Source: Methylophilaceae bacterium (lineage in GTDB: Bacteria > Pseudomonadota > Gammaproteobacteria > Burkholderiales > Methylophilaceae). Taken from it: a stretch of 41,817 nucleotides of DNA. A program made the position numbers and the translations under genes. The notes beneath the pieces were generated by a model. That model did no database searches. It was not told the origin of the DNA and saw nothing but the letters and a program-made list of their open reading frames with translations. Positions 28,293-37,722 of the stretch are shown in pieces; within the stretch, counting starts at the first letter, position 1; each line of letters starts with the position of its first letter. The stretch spans positions 1 to 41,817 of the forward strand of contig CANFZA010000010.1 of the NCBI GenBank assembly GCA_947451235.1. The letters run 5' to 3'.

Positions 28293-29633
28293 TTAAGCCG
28301 CAAATTTAACGGCAAGACGATTCAACAAGCCGCTATTGTAGCGACTGAAATCTAAATCGTCACTTTTGATTGCGCTCTGCTGATGCGCCACTAAATCCGC
28401 TAGCAGTTGGCCAGAACCGCAAGCCATGGTCCAACCTAACGTGCCATGACCAGTATTGAGCCATACATTGTCATGCTGATTGTTATTTAACTCACTGTTA
28501 CATACGCGGCCAATAATCGGCGTGCCATCAGGCGTCATCGGGCGTAAGCCAGTCCAAAGTGTCGCGTTGGGCAAATCACCAGCATTGGGGAATAAATCGT
28601 TGGTAATCATCTCTAAAGTTTTGCGGCGGCGTGGATTCAGGCTTAAATCAAAGCCAGATAACTCTGCCATACCGCCAACGCGTATGCGATGATCAAAGCG
28701 GGTAATCGCCACTTTGTAAGTTTCATCCATGATGGTAGAAATTGGCGAAGCGCTGGCATTTAATACAGGCACGGTCAGCGAATAACCTTTTACCGGGTAC
28801 ACCGGAATATTAATGCCCAAACTTTGCATGAGTTTGCGCGAATAACTGCCTAGCGCCACCACATATTGATCGGCGCGCAAGGTTTCTAACCCAGCTTCGG
28901 TAGCAATTTCAACGCCAATTAACTTGCCATTTTTTTTACAATCGGCAGTGAGCAGGCGGTTAATTGTTACATTTTGGCGAAATTTAACGCCTAGTTTTTG
29001 TGCTTCTTCAGCTAATTGTGTGGTGAATAATTGGCAATCGCCAGTTTCATCTCCGGGTAAACGCAAACCGCCCATGAGTTTATGTTTAACCTGCGCCAAT
29101 GCTGGCTCGGCTTGCGCGCAACCATCACGGTCTAACATCTCAAAAGCAACACCGCAGCGTCTTAAAATAGCGATATCTTTAGCGGCCGCATCTAACTGAC
29201 GTTGGGTGCGAAACACTTGTAGCGTGCCTTGCGTTCTGGCTTCGTAGGCAATGCCGGTATCGGCGCGTAAAGTGCGCAAGCAATCGCGGCTATATTCGGC
29301 CAAACGCACCATGCGCTCTTTATTAACGTTATAGCTACTGGCATTACAATTTAGCAGTAATTTCATGGCCCATTGCAGCTGCCATAAACTCCAATCCGGC
29401 CGAATAGACAATGGCGAATGGCGCTGAAAAATCCATTTCATCGCTTTATGCGGAATTCCAGGCGCCGCCCAAGGCGCAGCATAACCGGGAGAAATTTGCC
29501 CGGCATTGGCAAAGCTAGTCTCCATTGCCGGCGCTGGTTGGCGATCGATGACCGTGACCTCAAAGCCTTTTTTCACCAAATAATACGCACTGGTTACGCC
29601 CAGCACGCCAGACCCTAATATAAGCACACGCAT
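28293..29633 (-). CDS. dadA: D-amino acid dehydrogenase
   Basis: 446 aa; [32 protein letters not shown] (FAD Rossmann), [63 protein letters not shown]. Confidence 0.95.
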   Translation of the reverse strand: MRVLILGSGVLGVTSAYYLVKKGFEVTVIDRQPAPAMETSFANAGQISPGYAAPWAAPGIPHKAMKWIFQRHSPLSIRPDWSLWQLQWAMKLLLNCNASSYNVNKERMVRLAEYSRDCLRTLRADTGIAYEARTQGTLQVFRTQRQLDAAAKDIAILRRCGVAFEMLDRDGCAQAEPALAQVKHKLMGGLRLPGDETGDCQLFTTQLAEEAQKLGVKFRQNVTINRLLTADCKKNGKLIGVEIATEAGLETLRADQYVVALGSYSRKLMQSLGINIPVYPVKGYSLTVPVLNASASPISTIMDETYKVAITRFDHRIRVGGMAELSGFDLSLNPRRRKTLEMITNDLFPNAGDLPNATLWTGLRPMTPDGTPIIGRVCNSELNNNQHDNVWLNTGHGTLGWTMACGSGQLLADLVAHQQSAIKSDDLDFSRYNSGLLNRLAVKFAA

Positions 29634-29879
29634 TGCAGCACTCTCCGAATTTATTCTACGAAAAACAAGCTAGAAAACATAATGGCTAACGAATATGAAC
29701 AAGCCTAAACCTTTTAAACTAGAATACATAGCTGGTGCAGCAAAGAATGCTAATAAATATTGAAATAATCGCCCTGCGAAGCGCACCATCATTACCTCAC
29801 AGAGCCTGCATTAAAAATAATTCGGTATTAAGGTTACATTGTTTATTTAAAACGGCCTCTTTAATAAGGACTATGCAAT

Positions 29880-31313
29880 ATGCTTAAAATTCAAACTAAA
29901 ATGTTGATTAACGGCCAGTTTGTAGAGGGCCAAGGCGCAATAGAAAAAATCATCAATCCCGCCAGCGCTGAAGTCATCACCCAAGTGGCCGAAGCTTCGC
30001 TAGCGCAAATTCAGCAAGCTGTGTCAGCGGCCGCTAGCGCCTTTACCACTTGGAAGAAAACCACGCCGCGTGATCGCGCTACCATGTTGTTAAAACTAGC
30101 TGATGCCATTGATGCGAATGCGGAAACTTTGGCGACACTTGAGTCTATAAATTGCGGAAAACCTTATCTAGCCGCGTTAAATGATGAGATGCCAGCAGTG
30201 GCTGATGTTTTTAGGTTTTTTGCCGGCGCGGTACGCAATATGACAGGCGCACTGGCAGGTGAATATCTACCCGGCCATACCAGCATGGTCAAGCGTGATC
30301 CGCTAGGCGTAGTGGCTTCTATTGCGCCGTGGAATTACCCATTAATGATGGCGGCATGGAAGCTAGGCCCAGCGCTTGCGGCAGGCAATACCGTGGTAAT
30401 CAAACCGTCTGAAATGACGCCGCTGACCACTTTAAAATTAGCCGAGCTTATTGCTGAGATATTTCCAGCGGGCGTAGTTAATATTATCGTAGGCCGTGGC
30501 GAATCGGTTGGCGCGCCCATGATAGGCATGCCACAAGTGCAGATGATTTCGATTACCGGTGATATTTCTACTGGCCAAAAAATTATGGAAGTCGCCAGCA
30601 AAAGCGTTAAACGTACACATTTAGAATTAGGCGGCAAAGCGCCGGTGATTGTATTTGATGACGCAGATATTGCCGCAGTGGTAGAAGGCGTACGCACTTT
30701 TGGCTTTTACAATGCCGGCCAAGATTGCACAGCCGCTTGCCGCATTTATGCGGGGAAAAAAATCTACGAAAAATTAGTCGCCGAACTTATTTCAGCTGTT
30801 GCCAGCATTAAAATTGGCGAGCAACATGATGACGGCGTAGAAATGGGGCCTTTGATTTCAGCCCGTCAACGTGATCGCGTAGCAGGCTTTGTGGAACGCG
30901 CAGCCGCACAAAAGCATATTGAAATTACCACAGGCGGAAAAATCAGCGACCGACGCGGCTTCTTTTATGAACCCACCATCATCGCCGGCGCGCTGCAAAC
31001 CGATGAAATTGTCAGCAAAGAAGTGTTTGGACCTGTGGTTTCAATCACCCGCTTTGATGATGAAGCACAAGTAATTGGCTGGGCAAATGAGTCTGAATAT
31101 GGGTTGGCAAGCTCAGTTTGGACGGCAGATATAGGCCGTGCGATGCGCGTTTCTGCCGAGTTGCAATATGGCTGCACATGGGTCAATACGCATTTTATGC
31201 TGGTATCAGAAATGCCGCATGGCGGAATGAAAAAATCTGGCTATGGCAAAGATATGTCGATGTACGCAATTGAAGATTACAGTTGTGTTAGACATGTGAT
31301 GGTTAAATTGTAA
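29880..31313 (+). CDS. patD: Gamma-aminobutyraldehyde dehydrogenase
   Basis: 477 aa; [25 protein letters not shown] and [49 protein letters not shown] closely resemble PatD/YdcW. Confidence 0.9.
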   Translation: MLKIQTKMLINGQFVEGQGAIEKIINPASAEVITQVAEASLAQIQQAVSAAASAFTTWKKTTPRDRATMLLKLADAIDANAETLATLESINCGKPYLAALNDEMPAVADVFRFFAGAVRNMTGALAGEYLPGHTSMVKRDPLGVVASIAPWNYPLMMAAWKLGPALAAGNTVVIKPSEMTPLTTLKLAELIAEIFPAGVVNIIVGRGESVGAPMIGMPQVQMISITGDISTGQKIMEVASKSVKRTHLELGGKAPVIVFDDADIAAVVEGVRTFGFYNAGQDCTAACRIYAGKKIYEKLVAELISAVASIKIGEQHDDGVEMGPLISARQRDRVAGFVERAAAQKHIEITTGGKISDRRGFFYEPTIIAGALQTDEIVSKEVFGPVVSITRFDDEAQVIGWANESEYGLASSVWTADIGRAMRVSAELQYGCTWVNTHFMLVSEMPHGGMKKSGYGKDMSMYAIEDYSCVRHVMVKL

Positions 31314-31323
31314 AGTAAGACTC

Positions 31324-31383
31324 AGTTGTAAATGCTCAGAAGCATTTACAACTGAATGCCTATCTAGTTGCTAGGCATTCAGT
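31324..31383. terminator. Tandem overlapping hairpins between convergent patD and lipoprotein gene
   Basis: AGTTGTAAATGCT(31324-31336)/AGCATTTACAACT(31341-31353) and ACTGAATGCCTA(31351-31362)/TAGGCATTCAGT(31372-31383), both perfect and sharing ACT at 31351-31353. Confidence 0.7.
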
Positions 31384-31421
31384 TAATAAACTTCAAGCCA
31401 AACGACTGTTCAATTCAGCGC

Positions 31422-31658
31422 TTACTTTTTACGCTTAGACGGTTGACCCTCAATTTGATTACCGATAACACCACCGATGGCCGCACCGCCTGCAGTACCA
31501 ATACCGCTTCCGCCTGTGAGTATCGCGCCAGCGACAGCACCAACACCAGCGCCAGTAATGGTGTTTTTATCGCGTCTAGATAAGTTACTACAACTACTTA
31601 AGCTTAAAATAATTAATGCTGCAAGCACACCAACTGTAATTCTATGTTTTGAGTTCAT
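31422..31658 (-). CDS. Glycine-zipper (OsmB-like) lipoprotein
   Basis: MNSKHRITVGVLAALIILSLSSCSNL lipobox-like N-terminus, then GAGVGAVAGAILTGGSGIGTAGGAAIGGVIGNQIEG. ATG at 31658 follows GAGGAGGTGGC; the listed start at 31727 is less likely. Confidence 0.88.
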   Translation of the reverse strand: MNSKHRITVGVLAALIILSLSSCSNLSRRDKNTITGAGVGAVAGAILTGGSGIGTAGGAAIGGVIGNQIEGQPSKRKK

Positions 31659-31794
31659 ATTAGCCACCTCCTCATTAATTAAAAACACAAAAAATTTGAC
31701 TAAAGAGTTGACTAAAAAGTTCAACAAAAAACACTGAGTTTATAAAAATTACACTATATTAACAATAACTTACAAAAAATAACATTTAAAAAAT

Positions 31795-32559
31795 CTAACG
31801 ATAGTCATTACTTGCAGCTTGGCAAATCGCCACAAAATCAGCCGTATTCAGCGACGCGCTACCCACCAATCCACCGTCAATATCAGGCATAGAAAATAAT
31901 TCTGCTGCGTTACCTGCATTTACGCTACCGCCATAAAGAATCCGAATATTTTTTGCAATATCCGCATTTAACATTTCAATGTGACCACGCAAAAAGCTTA
32001 AAATATTTTGTGCATGGGCTGGCGATGCTGCCTTGCCTGTACCGATTGCCCACACCGGTTCATAGGCGACAACTCCGCCAGCCAAACCTTCTACACCAAT
32101 TTCGTTAATTACTGCGTTGAGTTGCCTAATGGTTACAACGTCGGTGATGCCATCTTCATATTCGTCTAAGGTTTCACCTATACATAAAATCGGTTTCAAA
32201 CCGGCTTTTGTAGCGACTTCAAAACGCTCGCCTATAGAATGGTCAGTGTCATGCCCACGCTGGCGGCGCTCTGAATGGCCAATGATGACATATTCACAGC
32301 TAAATTCAGTCAACATGCCTGGTGACACTGAACCGGTATAAGCCCCAGACTCGTAACGGCTCATATTCTGGCCGCCCCACGCAATTGCACTGCCTTTTAA
32401 TAGTGCTTCAGCCTGAAATAAATAGGGATGCGGCACACACACCGCATAATCAGCATTTTGATAATCACGCGTGCCTGCCAGCAGACCTTCCAAAAAAGCT
32501 TTGTTACTGGCTAGCGAGCCATTCATCTTGCGGTTGGCAACAACCAGTTTACGTCTCAT
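31795..32559 (-). CDS. tpiA: Triosephosphate isomerase
   Basis: MRRKLVVANRKMNGSLASNK, YVIIGHSERRQRGHDTD (His), VVAYEPVWAIGTGKAASPAHAQ (Glu), ILYGGSVNAGNAAELF. Start at 32559 with AAGGA Shine-Dalgarno. Confidence 0.96.
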   Translation of the reverse strand: MRRKLVVANRKMNGSLASNKAFLEGLLAGTRDYQNADYAVCVPHPYLFQAEALLKGSAIAWGGQNMSRYESGAYTGSVSPGMLTEFSCEYVIIGHSERRQRGHDTDHSIGERFEVATKAGLKPILCIGETLDEYEDGITDVVTIRQLNAVINEIGVEGLAGGVVAYEPVWAIGTGKAASPAHAQNILSFLRGHIEMLNADIAKNIRILYGGSVNAGNAAELFSMPDIDGGLVGSASLNTADFVAICQAASNDYR

Positions 32560-32702
32560 TACACATCCTTTTGGCATTCATTTAATCGCAAATAGCTGCG
32601 CATTTAGCATCACAAACGTCATTTAAGTGAAATTCTTGCTTTATTGAGCAAGCGGTATTCAAGCGAACAAGCTTTATGGTCATTTTTTTGAACATATATT
32701 GC

Positions 32703-33704
32703 CTAATACCAAGCACGTTGTTGAGTCACGTTAAGAAAAGTCCATGCAACCACCCGGCTTTTCTTTTGGCCTTGCGCCATCTCTATCGTTTTAACTTGTT
32801 GTGCATTCACCTTTTTTAAAGCGCGATAGACACTAGGCAAACTGGTAGCCTTAGAAATTAAAGTAGAAAACCATAAACATTGCTGACCAATCAACTGGCT
32901 TTCATTCACCATAATATTCACAAAGGCCTCTTCGCCTCCGGCACAATATAACTCTGCCGCTTGCCCACCAAAATTAAGCACTGGTTTGTTTTGGAAGGCT
33001 GATTTTTGAGCGGGTATTTTTTGAAGAGTCGCTTTTTCTGCGCCAGAATTTTTACCTAAATTTCGTAGCTTTCTTTCTGTACCCGCTTGCGCCTCTTGCA
33101 AAGAAGCATGAAAAGGCGGATTGCACATCGTCAAATCAAACCTATCATCAGGTTGCACCAGTCCTTTAAAAATGGCGTTTGCCGAAGTTTGCAAACGTAA
33201 TTCAATAGACTCAGCTAGACCAAGATTAGCCGCCAAAATATGCTGCGCATTTTCAATCGCTACTGAATCAATATCTGCGCCTGTAAAATGCCAGCCGTAT
33301 TCACACTGGCCAATCAGCGGGTAAATTGCATTTGCACCCACACCAATATCCAGTACGCTTACAGCGTTACCCGTAGGAATAACACCGCCGTTAACACTTG
33401 CTAATAAATCTGCCATATAGTGCAAATAATCTGCCCGACCTGGAATAGGTGGACAAAGAAACTGTGCTGGAATATCCCATTTTGAAATATTGTAAAAGCA
33501 CTTAAGTAATGCACTATTTAGCGCCTTCACTGCCTGCGGATTAGCAAAATCAATGGACGCGTCATTGTGTGCGTTTAATTGTACAAATTTAGCCAGCACT
33601 GGGCTAGCTTGTACTAACGCCGCAAAATCGTAGCGACCTCTGTGCTTATTACGTGGGTGTAGGCCAGTTTTTTCTATGGGAAAAGTTCGAGGATTTTCAA
33701 TCAT
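32703..33704 (-). CDS. rlmF: 23S rRNA (adenine1618-N6)-methyltransferase
   Basis: 333 aa; [64 protein letters not shown]. Confidence 0.93.
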   Translation of the reverse strand: MIENPRTFPIEKTGLHPRNKHRGRYDFAALVQASPVLAKFVQLNAHNDASIDFANPQAVKALNSALLKCFYNISKWDIPAQFLCPPIPGRADYLHYMADLLASVNGGVIPTGNAVSVLDIGVGANAIYPLIGQCEYGWHFTGADIDSVAIENAQHILAANLGLAESIELRLQTSANAIFKGLVQPDDRFDLTMCNPPFHASLQEAQAGTERKLRNLGKNSGAEKATLQKIPAQKSAFQNKPVLNFGGQAAELYCAGGEEAFVNIMVNESQLIGQQCLWFSTLISKATSLPSVYRALKKVNAQQVKTIEMAQGQKKSRVVAWTFLNVTQQRAWY

Positions 33705-33963
33705 ACTAGCTGTAGAAGAATTTGCATTTTACTAAGAACATCAATAAGCGCTAAAAACATGGTGGAGAGTCATCAAAATAATAAGTTGTAGCATAGCATA
33801 ATCGCTATGATGATTTTTTTGAAAAGTAGTTAGCACAACATTCAGAGCCTGAATTAAGCGCATAATTCAACTCTGTTTATCACAGCGATTTATTATATTT
33901 AGGGTTAACATCTCACTTAAGATGTCTTTAATCACGCAATTGTAAAATTTGAGAGCAGAAGAA

Positions 33964-35178
33964 ATGGAAGATCAAGCATTTATAGGGCGTCAGCCCATTA
34001 TGGATGTAAAGCAGCACATTATTGGCTACGAACTATTTTTTAGGCATAGTGCAGAAGCCCAAAATGCAGTGTTTGAAGATGAAGTTAAAGCCTATTCCAG
34101 CGTATTAATGAGTACCATTGGTGGCATGGATATACAGTGGCTATTAGGTGATAAGCTGGCATTCATCAACGTCAATGAGACGATGTTAACCAGTGAGTTT
34201 CTTGAATTAATGCCGCCTAAACGCACCGTTCTTGAAATTCTCCGCAGTGTTCAAGCTAGTAATGAAGTTATCGAGAGATGCAAACAACTTCGCATTTTAG
34301 GATTTGGGATTGCGCTGGATAACCCCCAGTTAACACCAGATTCACAAGCGTTATTGCAATGTGCTGATTACATTAAAATCGACATTCAAAGTATCGACAT
34401 GGCTGATTTAGCTGAAACTTTCAATAGGTTTAATATTCCACCCGCAAAAATGATTGCTGAAAAGGTTGAAACAGATACACAGTTTCAAGCATGTCAAAAA
34501 GCTGGTTTCCGACTATTTCAGGGCTTTCATTTTGCCCGTCCAGAAACCTTCACCGCAAAGGTCATCAACGCCTCTTTTGATAGCGTATTGAATATTCTTA
34601 ACACTGTAAGTAGAGATTCAGAAAATAGTGAAATTGAAGCCGGGTTTAAACGCGATGCGGCATTGTCATTTAAGCTATTACGTTACATCAACTCTGTTGG
34701 CTTTGGCCTGTCATGTGAGATCCAATCTATTGGCCATGCACTCACCATTTTAGGCAGAAAACAGCTTTACCGCTGGCTTACTTTATTAATGGTAACGGCC
34801 GGAGAAAACTCTACGCCACCTGCGCTGATGAAAACTTCAATCACGCGTGGCCGCTTAACTGAATTGCTAGGCGAGAGTTACTTTGAAAAACACGATAGAG
34901 ATAACTTATTCATTGTTGGCGTATTTTCGCTATTAGATGCAATTCTAAAAATGCCTATGGAACAAATACTTGAAAAAATACAGTTGCCAGATGCCGTTTC
35001 TGAAGCCTTACTAACGCGTTCAGGCATCTATGGCCCATTTTTACAATTAACCGAAGCTTGCGAAGATGCAAACAGCGAAAAAATTCTAGCGCTAGCTGAG
35101 TTATTACAATTCGATGCCAATAAAGTCAATGAATGCCACATATCGGCCTTGGCATGGGTAGAAACACTTGGCATTTAA
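33964..35178 (+). CDS. EAL-like/HDOD signalling protein with degenerate EAL motifs
   Basis: MEDQAFIGRQPIMDVKQHIIGYELFFRHS, YIKIDIQSID, then HDOD (FKRDAALSFKLLRYINSVGFGLSCEIQSIGHALTILGRKQLYRWLTLLMV). The listed start at 33949 is TTG; ATG at 33964 preferred. Confidence 0.88.
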   Translation: MEDQAFIGRQPIMDVKQHIIGYELFFRHSAEAQNAVFEDEVKAYSSVLMSTIGGMDIQWLLGDKLAFINVNETMLTSEFLELMPPKRTVLEILRSVQASNEVIERCKQLRILGFGIALDNPQLTPDSQALLQCADYIKIDIQSIDMADLAETFNRFNIPPAKMIAEKVETDTQFQACQKAGFRLFQGFHFARPETFTAKVINASFDSVLNILNTVSRDSENSEIEAGFKRDAALSFKLLRYINSVGFGLSCEIQSIGHALTILGRKQLYRWLTLLMVTAGENSTPPALMKTSITRGRLTELLGESYFEKHDRDNLFIVGVFSLLDAILKMPMEQILEKIQLPDAVSEALLTRSGIYGPFLQLTEACEDANSEKILALAELLQFDANKVNECHISALAWVETLGI

Positions 35179-35336
35179 ATGCTGGCGAACTTATAAGTTA
35201 GTTGGATTTAATATGGTTAGATTAATAAAGCCGGTGTATTTCAGATGCATTTAAAGAGCGCTGCAGAGGATATATGGGGTGCGGCGCTCTTATCAGTAAT
35301 TTTTAGTAATTTAGTGAACACTACTACCCCGATTTT

Positions 35337-36083
35337 TTATTTAGCACCGTTTGCCAAGGCAATCTCAAGGCGTTCTAAGTTATAAGTGTATTGATTAATC
35401 AAACCTTCATTGCCGCGTGAAGGTTTAATAAATTCAAAACTAATTCTATTTTTCAGCGCACCATCTTTCATCGTAATCGCCGTAATACTCTTAACCTGCA
35501 AAGTTAAGCTGGTCACGCCCACATCGGGAAAACTAATTTGGCATCTATCAAAACTAGCGCCCAACACAAATACTGGGTCTAACGGGTTAGCTATAATTGT
35601 TGCAACACCGCCTAAGCTTACATCAATAAGCATTAAATCTATCAATCGGTCATCATCGTCCACAGGGATTTGGCATAAAACTGGATTAACGATAGGCGTG
35701 GCAAGTCGGTAAAACTCTCGACGTTGCAAGCGAATAAGCTTTTGAGGCAAAGCAATTTTAATGGCTTTACCATCTGTTAGCGCAACTAAAGAAATATGCG
35801 CGCTGGTCCACTTAATGCGAATACCATCATCTTTAGAAAAAACAACATGATGACTTGCCAACAGCCTATGATTAAACGCTTCATCAAGTCCAATATCGAG
35901 GTATACAGCGTGATGTTGTACATCAACCTCAATTACCGTCGTTAAGCACTCATCAGCACCGTGATTAAACGATACTTTAAGCATTACTTTCTTTTTAGAT
36001 AACTCATTAAGAATCTGAGTGATTTCTTTCAGGTTATGAACAAGATACGTCTCTTCTTCAGGCAGGTGTGTCACGCGTTCCAT
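35337..36083 (-). CDS. ycgR: YcgR-type flagellar brake protein (PilZ domain)
   Basis: RLQRREFYRLATP (PilZ RxxxR-type) and IDVSLGGVATI ([D/N]xSxxG); N-terminal YcgR-like domain. Start likely at 36083. Confidence 0.82.
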   Translation of the reverse strand: MERVTHLPEEETYLVHNLKEITQILNELSKKKVMLKVSFNHGADECLTTVIEVDVQHHAVYLDIGLDEAFNHRLLASHHVVFSKDDGIRIKWTSAHISLVALTDGKAIKIALPQKLIRLQRREFYRLATPIVNPVLCQIPVDDDDRLIDLMLIDVSLGGVATIIANPLDPVFVLGASFDRCQISFPDVGVTSLTLQVKSITAITMKDGALKNRISFEFIKPSRGNEGLINQYTYNLERLEIALANGAK

Positions 36084-36581
36084 TAATATCCCATCGCAAT
36101 ATATCGGCAATGTTAAAACTATAAACATCACAAATATTTGTACGTTAATTGTATAAACTATTCATTATTAGAATTTTTATTGTTAGTGAAAATACCAGAA
36201 AAATCATCACCAAATAGACTGCAAAAATATACTATTCCATCGCTCTAACAGCAAGAAAGCCAGCACATGGCCGGCTTAATTATTAAGTATTACTTGGCCA
36301 AGATTGCAGAATTAAACAATGCGTACTTGATTTAAAAACTGTGCTTAATTATACGAGTACTCACTTAAAATTAAAAGTGAACAACGCATACATTACTAAT
36401 GTCTGTAATCACTTAAGTTCCTAAATTGACTTAAGTTACTGAACTGACTTAATTCTAATATCCGCAACCTACTTTCATAAAAGTAAACCGAAATATAAGA
36501 TAGCGCTGCATTAGAAAGTTGGTTAATCGAGCCTAGCAATTCCACCGTTTACCAATGACTTCACCAATAGAGCCTACCAAT

Positions 36582-36616
36582 AAAAAATGACCTACAGCGA
36601 AAAACTGTAAGTCATT
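36582..36616 (-). terminator. Intrinsic terminator of tRNA-Pro
   Basis: Minus strand AATGACTTACAG-TTTTTCG-CTGTAGGTCATTTTTTA just downstream of the tRNA 3' CCA. Confidence 0.85.
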
Positions 36617-36624
36617 GATTTTAT

Positions 36625-36701
36625 TGGTCGGGACAGCAAGATTCGAACTTGCGACCCCTAGTCCCCCAGACTAGTACGCTACCAGGCTGCGCTATGCCCC
36701 G
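36625..36701 (-). tRNA. tRNA-Pro(GGG)
   Basis: Minus strand CGGGGCATAGCGCAGCCTGGTAGCGTACTAGTCTGGGGGACTAGGGGTCGCAAGTTCGAATCTTGCTGTCCCGACCA; anticodon stem CTAGT/ACTAG with loop CTGGGGG; encoded CCA; 77 nt. Confidence 0.97.
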
Positions 36702-36840
36702 AACCGATGTTGCAATGGTGTTGCAACAAGGCGTTCATTATAACGCAAAGATTTAGCTGTAAAAAAAACATGCTTAAATATTGTTTATAAATTAACAGCG
36801 ATGAATTAAATCTAAAACATTAGCGTGCTGTAAATCTAAA

Positions 36841-37269
36841 TTACGCCGCTTGAGTCACTGGGCGTAATAAAGTTAAAATTTCTTTCAACTCAATTTTGAC
36901 TGATTCAAAATTAAAACTAGTGCTGGTATCTTCTTCAATTTGATCGGCAACCACTGCAACTTGATTGCTACCGTTTAATTGAGCGGTTTCTGCTTTAAAC
37001 TCTGGTCCATCGAGACGATTTCGCGCACCACTAATGGTGAACCCTTGCTCGTAAAGTAACTCACGAATACGGCGGATTAACAGCACTTCATGGTGCTGAT
37101 AGTAGCGGCGGTTACCACGGCGCTTAACAGGCTTAAGCTGAGTGAATTCTTGCTCCCAATATCTGAGCACATGCGGTTTCACACCGCAAAGCTCACTTAC
37201 TTCACCAATAGTGAAGTAGCGCTTTGCCGGAATCGGTGGTAACTGCAATTTTGTAATAAGTTCGCTCAT
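36841..37269 (-). CDS. MerR family transcriptional regulator
   Basis: 142 aa; KRYFTIGEVSELCGVKPHVLRYWEQEFTQLKPVKRRGNRRYYQHHEVLLIRRIRELLYEQGFT; position after ihfA is common. Confidence 0.93.
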   Translation of the reverse strand: MSELITKLQLPPIPAKRYFTIGEVSELCGVKPHVLRYWEQEFTQLKPVKRRGNRRYYQHHEVLLIRRIRELLYEQGFTISGARNRLDGPEFKAETAQLNGSNQVAVVADQIEEDTSTSFNFESVKIELKEILTLLRPVTQAA

Positions 37270-37289
37270 ACTATTTAACTTACCTAATA

Positions 37290-37583
37290 TTAGTTAAGGT
37301 AATTAGCTTCGACTTTACTTTTCAATTTTTGACTTGCATGAAAAGTAACAACGCGACGTGCAGTAATGGGTATTTCTTCACCAGTTTTAGGATTACGGCC
37401 TGGACGCTCAGATTTTTTTCGCAATTCAAAATTACCAAAACCTGACAGCTTCACACTGTCGCCCGCTTCTAAGGCAATTCTAACTTCTTCAAAAAATGCT
37501 TCAACCATATCTTTGGCTTCACGTTTATTTAAACCAACTTGCTCATAGAGTAAGTCAGCCAGTTCAGCTTTTGTTAATGTCAT
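37290..37583 (-). CDS. ihfA: Integration host factor alpha subunit
   Basis: 97 aa; [81 protein letters not shown]. Confidence 0.97.
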   Translation of the reverse strand: MTLTKAELADLLYEQVGLNKREAKDMVEAFFEEVRIALEAGDSVKLSGFGNFELRKKSERPGRNPKTGEEIPITARRVVTFHASQKLKSKVEANYLN

Positions 37584-37722
37584 ACCGCTCCCATTTCATT
37601 TCCAGCTTTTATTAAGCTTTTTTTAATGTATAGATTATTCGTTTTTAATCTTGTGTCACATTGCCTGTTGCAAACAATTTTCTTACAAAAAAATCACTAA
37701 ACGAATCATACCGTTTAATGGC

